This document shows, piece by piece, positions 6,680 through 9,969 of a DNA stretch of 9,969 nt (its first letter is position 1; the number at the start of each line of letters is the position of its first letter). Location: the NCBI GenBank assembly GCA_946886275.1, contig CAMPIH010000085.1:1-9969 (forward strand), written 5' to 3'. The DNA is from an uncultured Sphingosinicella sp. (GTDB lineage Bacteria > Pseudomonadota > Alphaproteobacteria > Sphingomonadales > Sphingomonadaceae). The notes under the pieces were generated by a model. It was not told the DNA's origin and ran no database searches. It saw only the letters and a program-made list of their open reading frames with translations. The position numbers and the translations under genes were made by a program.

Positions 6680-8140
6680 ATGAAGATTCGCGCCATTCTG
6701 GCCATGAGCCTTCCGCTTGCCGCCATTGCCTGCGCCGGCTCAGGTTTGACCGGAGCCGGCGACCAAAGGGCCATTGCTCCGGGCACGGCTCAGCAGGCCG
6801 CGCAGCAGCATCAACAGGTGATCCAGGAGTTTGGCGGTGTCGAGACCGGCAATCGCGGCGCGTACGTCAATGCGGTCGGCGCCCGGGTCGCGGCGCAGAG
6901 CGGCGTCCAGGCGAGCGGGTTCAGATTCAGCGCGCTCAACTCGCCGGTGATGAACGCCTTCGCGGTGCCCGGCGGCTATGTCTATATCACTCGCCAGCTG
7001 CTCGGACTGATGAACAGCGAAGCGGAGCTGGCCTCCGTTCTCGGCCATGAAGTCGGCCATATCACCGCAGACCACGGCGCCGAACGGCAGAATCGCGGAC
7101 TGTTGAGCCAGCTCGGCGCGCTTCTCGTGGGAGTCGTGACCGGCTCGGGAGATCTCGCCAACCTTGCCGGTCAGGTCAGCCAGGGCCTGTTCCTCCAATA
7201 CTCCCGGAGCCAGGAGCTGGAGGCCGATGATCTGGGAATCCGCTACATGACCGCGGCCGGATACGATCCGCTTCAATCGCCGTCGATGCTCGCTTCGCTC
7301 GGCGCGTGGAGCGCGATGGAGCCGCGATTCTCGGGGGTAGAAGGCGAGCAGAGGGCGACCCCGTCCTGGGCGCGCACCCACCCGCTGTCGGCGGAGCGGG
7401 TTACCCGAGCCACCCAACGCGCCCAGGCCACCGGCCGGGCAGGGCAGGGGATCGTCAATCGCGAGCAGCATCTCGCCGCGCTGAACGGCATGATCTTCGA
7501 CGACGATCCGGCCCAGGGCGTGATCGAGGGGCGCGAATTCCTTCATCCCGATCTCCGCCTGGCTTTCACCATTCCCCAGGGATTTGCCACCCAGAACGGC
7601 GTTCGCGCCGTGTCGATCGTCGGCAATAGCGGCCAGGCGCAATTCTCGACCGGCCCCTATAATGGCAATCTCGGCACCTATATCGGCCAGGTTTTCCAGG
7701 CACTGCTCGGCCAGCAGGCGCAGGTGCAGGTCTCGCAGCCGCGAACGACCAACGTGAACGGCATTCCGGCCGCTTATTCCACTGCCCGGGTCGCGCTTCA
7801 GCAAGGCGCCGTCGACGTCACCGTCTTCGCCTATGAAATGGCCTCAAACCGCGCCTATCATTTCGTCACCGTCACTCCGGCCGGGAGTGGTCTCGGCCCG
7901 TTCGCCCCGATGGTCCAGTCGCTTCGCCGGCTGTCGGTTCAGGAGGCCGCCGCGGTTCGGCCGAGGGTGATCCAGGTCGTCACGGTGGGGGCCGGCGATA
8001 CGGTTCAGAGCCTCGCGCGGCGAATGGCCTATTCGGCCTATCAGGTCGAGCGTTTCCGGATCCTCAACGGGCTGGACGCCAACGATTCACTTCGGGCAGG
8101 CCAAAGGGTGAAGCTCGTCGTCTACGGCAACCGAAGTTGA
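6680..8140 (+). CDS. M48 family zinc metalloprotease with C-terminal LysM domain, probable lipoprotein
   Basis: This 486-residue exported protease has a signal sequence ending in a lipobox-like LAAIAC (13-18). C18 would be lipidated, and Ala at +2 suggests outer-membrane sorting; Ala rather than Leu at -3 makes lipidation less certain. The zinc site is HEVGH (123-127), with the third ligand probably E181 in ELEADDLG. THPLSAER (233-240) matches the conserved His-containing loop downstream of the active site in BepA/LoiP-type proteases. A middle beta-rich region (about 285-420) is not assigned. Residues about 430-482 form a LysM domain (GDTVQSLA, ILNGLDANDSLRAGQRVKLV), expected to bind peptidoglycan. 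Unlike BepA there is no TPR domain. The likely role is periplasmic quality control or processing of envelope proteins. It sits 88 bp after accA with its own strong ribosome binding site. Confidence 0.92.
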   Translation: MKIRAILAMSLPLAAIACAGSGLTGAGDQRAIAPGTAQQAAQQHQQVIQEFGGVETGNRGAYVNAVGARVAAQSGVQASGFRFSALNSPVMNAFAVPGGYVYITRQLLGLMNSEAELASVLGHEVGHITADHGAERQNRGLLSQLGALLVGVVTGSGDLANLAGQVSQGLFLQYSRSQELEADDLGIRYMTAAGYDPLQSPSMLASLGAWSAMEPRFSGVEGEQRATPSWARTHPLSAERVTRATQRAQATGRAGQGIVNREQHLAALNGMIFDDDPAQGVIEGREFLHPDLRLAFTIPQGFATQNGVRAVSIVGNSGQAQFSTGPYNGNLGTYIGQVFQALLGQQAQVQVSQPRTTNVNGIPAAYSTARVALQQGAVDVTVFAYEMASNRAYHFVTVTPAGSGLGPFAPMVQSLRRLSVQEAAAVRPRVIQVVTVGAGDTVQSLARRMAYSAYQVERFRILNGLDANDSLRAGQRVKLVVYGNRS

Positions 8141-8148
8141 GCAGACAG

Positions 8149-8180
8149 AAAAAGGGCGGCGGAACCAGGTTCCGCCGCCC
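8149..8180 (-). terminator. Intrinsic terminator after the flp pilin gene, possibly bidirectional
   Basis: GGGCGGCGGAA (8154-8164) and TTCCGCCGCCC (8170-8180) form a perfect 11-bp GC-rich stem around CCAGG. Read on the minus strand it is followed by TTTTTCTGTC (the run of A at 8149-8153), a good rho-independent signal 27 bases past the pilin stop. On the plus strand it lies 13 bases after the M48 stop, but the tail is CCTTGCTTATT, so termination there would be weaker. Confidence 0.85.
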
Positions 8181-8207
8181 CCTTGCTTATTCCGAAGTAG
8201 ATGAAAC

Positions 8208-8369
8208 TTAGTTCATCGCGTCCGAAACGTTGGTGAAGGTATTGTCGAGGCTGTTGCCAAGGCCCTGCATGGCCGTGATGGCGGCAACCGCGATGAGGGC
8301 GGCGATCAGGCCGTATTCAATGGCGGTCGCACCCTTGGTGTCTTTGATCATCTTGCGAATGAACTGCAT
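8208..8369 (-). CDS. Flp/Tad-type major pilin (class III prepilin)
   Basis: This 53-residue prepilin has the Flp signature. A short basic leader (MQFIRKMIKDTKG) is followed by ATAIEYGLIAALIAV. Cleavage by a TadV/CpaA-type peptidase after G13 would leave a mature 40-residue pilin with Glu at +5 and Tyr at +6, as the family requires. The hydrophobic helix runs about 17-36, followed by a polar tail (NSLDNTFTNVSDAMN). The frame extends upstream to 8480, but the ATG at 8369 has AAGGAG 7 bases ahead and gives a standard leader length. A second pilin gene lies 120 bp upstream in the same direction. No tad/cpa assembly genes are in the window, so secretion machinery must be encoded elsewhere if this pilin is assembled. 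Confidence 0.92.
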   Translation of the reverse strand: MQFIRKMIKDTKGATAIEYGLIAALIAVAAITAMQGLGNSLDNTFTNVSDAMN

Positions 8370-8376
8370 TTCCGGT

Positions 8377-8382
8377 CTCCTT
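8377..8382 (-). promoter_or_regulatory. Ribosome binding site that decides the first pilin start
   Basis: On the minus strand AAGGAG lies 7 bases before the ATG at 8369. It excludes the longer frame beginning at 8480, whose extra residues do not resemble a pilin leader. Confidence 0.85.
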
Positions 8383-8400
8383 AAATTCCACTTACTCAAT

Positions 8401-8416
8401 GGAAGTCCACACTTCC
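8401..8416. repeat. Short inverted repeat in the pilin leader region
   Basis: GGAAGT and ACTTCC are perfect inverted arms around CCAC, 32 bases upstream of the pilin ATG at 8369. It could be an operator or an RNA hairpin; there is no U-run, so it is not a terminator. Confidence 0.4.
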
Positions 8417-8437
8417 GGCCGCCCGCGCTTAGAATAG

Positions 8438-8449
8438 GGTCAGCTGACC
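8438..8449. repeat. Perfect 12-bp palindrome between the two pilin genes
   Basis: GGTCAGCTGACC reads the same on both strands and lies 68 bases upstream of the ATG at 8369. On the minus strand a TATTCT that could act as a -10 element follows one base after it. This arrangement resembles a dimeric regulator site, but no matching -35 is evident and no regulator is identified. Confidence 0.4.
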
Positions 8450-8489
8450 ATGATCCTAGGCACAGGAAGTTTCGAAACATTTAACGTAC

Positions 8490-8657
8490 TCACGACGACG
8501 CCACCGTATTGGAGACGTTTTCCCACATGTTGATCGTCGTCGAAGCAAAGGTGCCGATGGCACCGACCATGGCGAGAAAGATCAGCGCAAGGATGAGCCC
8601 ATATTCCACAGCTGTGGCGGCTCGCTCGTCCTTGATGATGCTGAAGATTCGCCGCAT
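8490..8657 (-). CDS. Second Flp/Tad-type pilin
   Basis: This 55-residue prepilin has a basic leader (MRRIFSIIKDERA), then ATAVEYGLILALIFLAMVGA and a polar tail (TTINMWENVSNTVASS). Aligned with its neighbour, the processing site falls between A13 and A14, keeping Glu at +5 and Tyr at +6. The residue before the cut is Ala where Gly is the rule. The ATG at 8657 is preferred over the one at 8684 because an AGGAAA lies just upstream and the leader length then equals that of the other pilin. The two proteins share the leader and EYG region but differ strongly afterwards, so this is an old duplication or a minor pilin. It is divergent from mutT with a 109-bp gap. Confidence 0.9.
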   Translation of the reverse strand: MRRIFSIIKDERAATAVEYGLILALIFLAMVGAIGTFASTTINMWENVSNTVASS

Positions 8658-8662
8658 CGTCT

Positions 8663-8668
8663 TTTCCT
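8663..8668 (-). promoter_or_regulatory. Ribosome binding site of the second pilin gene
   Basis: AGGAAA on the minus strand, about 6 bases before the ATG at 8657, supports this start over the in-frame ATG at 8684. A GGGGC/GCCCC hairpin lies just upstream at 8675-8690. Confidence 0.6.
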
Positions 8669-8766
8669 GCCGACGGGGCTTCATCGCCCCCGATCAACAG
8701 GCAAATAGCCTTGCCACGGTTAAGAGATTCCTACCGGAAAGCGCGCAGTTGCAAAAAAATCCGACA

Positions 8767-9162
8767 ATGATCGTGGTCGCCGCGGCTCTGGCCGACCCAT
8801 CCGGCCGCGTGCTTCTTCAGCGCCGCGCCCCTGGCCGTGCGATGGCCGGCCTGTGGGAGTTTCCGGGCGGCAAGGTGGAGGCCGGGGAGCTGCCCGAAGA
8901 GGCGCTCGTGCGGGAGCTCGAAGAGGAGCTTGGAATCGTCGTCGAGCCCGCAGATCTCATCCCGGCCTGCTTCGGAAGCGCGCCGGTCGAGGGCCGCCAC
9001 ATGATTCTTCTCGTCTATCTTTGCCGAAACTGGTCGGGCGAGCCGCTGCCGCTCGACGCCTCGGAACTGCGGTGGCTTCGGCCCTCGGAGATGGTCGCCG
9101 CGGACATGCCGCCCGCCGACGCTCCGCTCATCGCGCTACTGGACCGTCTGCTTTTGGCCTGA
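8767..9162 (+). CDS. mutT: Nudix hydrolase, 8-oxo-dGTP diphosphatase (MutT)
   Basis: MutT hydrolyses 8-oxo-dGTP to the monophosphate, keeping oxidised guanine out of DNA. The 131-residue protein has a complete Nudix box at 35-57. It follows GX5EX7REUXEEXGU exactly, with G35, E41, R49, E50, E53, E54 and G56. Upstream, VLLQRRAPGRAMAGLWEFPGGK is the typical MutT lead-in. Size is normal. The reading frame stays open back to 8509, but that part is antisense to the second pilin gene. The ATG at 8767 directly precedes the first beta strand (MIVVAAALAD), so it is chosen. There is no clear Shine-Dalgarno; the ATG follows an A-rich GCAAAAAAATCCGACA. The stop is 8 bases from the stop of the convergent methyltransferase-like gene. 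Confidence 0.93.
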   Translation: MIVVAAALADPSGRVLLQRRAPGRAMAGLWEFPGGKVEAGELPEEALVRELEEELGIVVEPADLIPACFGSAPVEGRHMILLVYLCRNWSGEPLPLDASELRWLRPSEMVAADMPPADAPLIALLDRLLLA

Positions 9163-9170
9163 GGCGATCA

Positions 9171-9969
9171 TCATGTCTTTCGCAAGGCCTCGGCAAGCGA
9201 AGCCGTCGCGCTGCCGCGCCGAGCCGGCCTGGGCTGGTCCGGGGAGGGGGCCCAGCCGCTGAGATGGAGGATCTCGAAACGCTCCGTGGTCTTGCCGTCG
9301 CGATCGGCGTTCGCCGCGAAGTCCGCCATCGCCGCCGCAAGCGCGACTCGGCCGAAGGATCGGCGCGTTCGGCGCGAGAGGATGTTGGTCGCTGCCATCG
9401 CGCGCAAATCCCTGACCAGGTCGATGAGACCCGGATAGCGGACGCTGATCTTGTCGCTGTCGACGACTGGCAGCGTGAAACCGGCGCGCATGAGCAGGTC
9501 GCCTGCCGCTCGAACGTCGATCTGGGGATGGATCCTGGGAGAAGCGGGTTCTTCGAGCGCGTCTTCGGCGGCTCGAAGCGCGCTTCGAAGCCGGGGCAGG
9601 CTGCCAGCGCCGGCGAAAGCGGCCAGGAACAGGCCGTCCGGGACGAGACTCCGGCGAGCGAGGGTGAGCGCTCCCGGCAGATCATTGACGCTGTCGAACG
9701 TGCCGATCGCCACGACGAGGTCCACGCCTGAATCGGCGAAGGGCAGAAGATCCTCGTCGCATTGAACGCCGCCGGCACGTCGGGCGAACAGCGCCCCGGG
9801 ATCGCAGGCGCGCACGCGGATCCCTGTTTCGCTCAACCTGTCGGCCAGCCAGAGGTCGGCGCAACCGATCAGGAGAGCCGTCTCGAACCGGCGCTTCACC
9901 ATCTCGAGACGATCGAGAATCTCCTCGGCCGCCCGGCGATGAAGATAGTCTGCGGCGACTGCACTTCGA
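9171..9969 (-). CDS. NDUFAF5/BioC-like SAM-dependent methyltransferase-fold protein, 5' end outside window
   Basis: The frame is open to the window edge, and the residues before the internal Met at 9902 (AADYLHRRAAEEILDRLE) read as normal family sequence, so the true start is beyond 9969. Counting from that Met, DEDLLPFADSGVDLVVA (49-65), VNDLPGALTLARRSLVPDGLF (72-92), VRYPGLIDLVRDLRAMAATN (154-173) and FEILHLSGWAPSPDQPRP (209-226) match the bacterial homologues of NDUFAF5. In mitochondria that protein modifies an arginine of a complex I subunit; a complex I assembly role here is inference. Odd point: the cofactor loop reads LIGCADLWL (11-19) instead of the usual hDhGxGxG, although D34 after the second strand is kept. 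SAM binding is therefore uncertain. It is convergent with mutT with an 8-bp gap. Confidence 0.88.
   Translation of the reverse strand, partial: RSAVAADYLHRRAAEEILDRLEMVKRRFETALLIGCADLWLADRLSETGIRVRACDPGALFARRAGGVQCDEDLLPFADSGVDLVVAIGTFDSVNDLPGALTLARRSLVPDGLFLAAFAGAGSLPRLRSALRAAEDALEEPASPRIHPQIDVRAAGDLLMRAGFTLPVVDSDKISVRYPGLIDLVRDLRAMAATNILSRRTRRSFGRVALAAAMADFAANADRDGKTTERFEILHLSGWAPSPDQPRPARRGSATASLAEALRKT

Noticed and set aside
6740..7804. 354-codon minus-strand open frame opposite the M48 gene
   Set aside because: It is the complement of a gene with HExxH, LysM and a lipoprotein signal; no start signal or domain supports it.
8701..8716. Sigma54-like TGGCAAGGCTATTTGC on the minus strand ahead of the second pilin
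   Set aside because: The GG and GC dinucleotides are separated by 11 bases instead of the required 10, so it fails the spacing rule.
8509..8766. Upstream in-frame extension of mutT by 86 codons
   Set aside because: This part is antisense to the second pilin gene, does not resemble Nudix proteins, and the ATG at 8767 gives a protein of normal family length.

Overview
This 9,969-base window is GC-rich chromosomal DNA of a typical alphaproteobacterial housekeeping kind. Protein content points to Sphingomonadales, though that assignment is inference from protein style and recalled gene order, not from a search. Supporting signs are a KefB/KefC-type antiporter, aroK-aroB divergent from exported hypothetical genes, a xerD-accA neighbourhood, very small Flp pilins, and an NDUFAF5/BioC-like methyltransferase next to mutT. 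I see no phage, insertion sequence, CRISPR array, tRNA or rRNA.

Layout. Bases 1-1130 (+) hold the 3' part of a CPA2 cation:proton antiporter with a C-terminal RCK/TrkA-N domain. It converges on aroB. The minus-strand pair aroK (2152-2688) and aroB (1166-2155) overlaps by 4 bp and encodes two shikimate-pathway enzymes. A 48-bp divergent gap holds a plausible aroK promoter. On its other side a plus-strand run begins: a 59-residue membrane protein (2737-2916), a 607-residue exported alpha-helical protein of unknown function (2897-4720), the tyrosine recombinase XerD (4717-5637) and the acetyl-CoA carboxylase subunit AccA (5650-6591). The first three overlap and AccA follows after 12 bp, so this looks like one transcription unit. 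After 88 bp comes an M48 metalloprotease with a C-terminal LysM domain (6680-8140), probably a lipoprotein.

From 8149 the strand switches. A strong hairpin terminator separates the M48 gene from two tandem minus-strand Flp/Tad-type pilin genes (8208-8369 and 8490-8657). A Nudix hydrolase of the MutT type (8767-9162, +) is divergent from the pilins. It converges with an 8-bp gap on a methyltransferase-fold protein (9171-9969, -) whose N-terminus lies outside the window.

Together the window mixes core metabolism (chorismate and fatty-acid precursors), chromosome-dimer resolution, nucleotide-pool sanitation, ion homeostasis and envelope functions. I found no clear novel multi-gene system. The least explained parts are the 59-residue/607-residue membrane-exported pair, the orphan pilin pair with its palindromic leader, and the methyltransferase-like protein with a degenerate cofactor motif.
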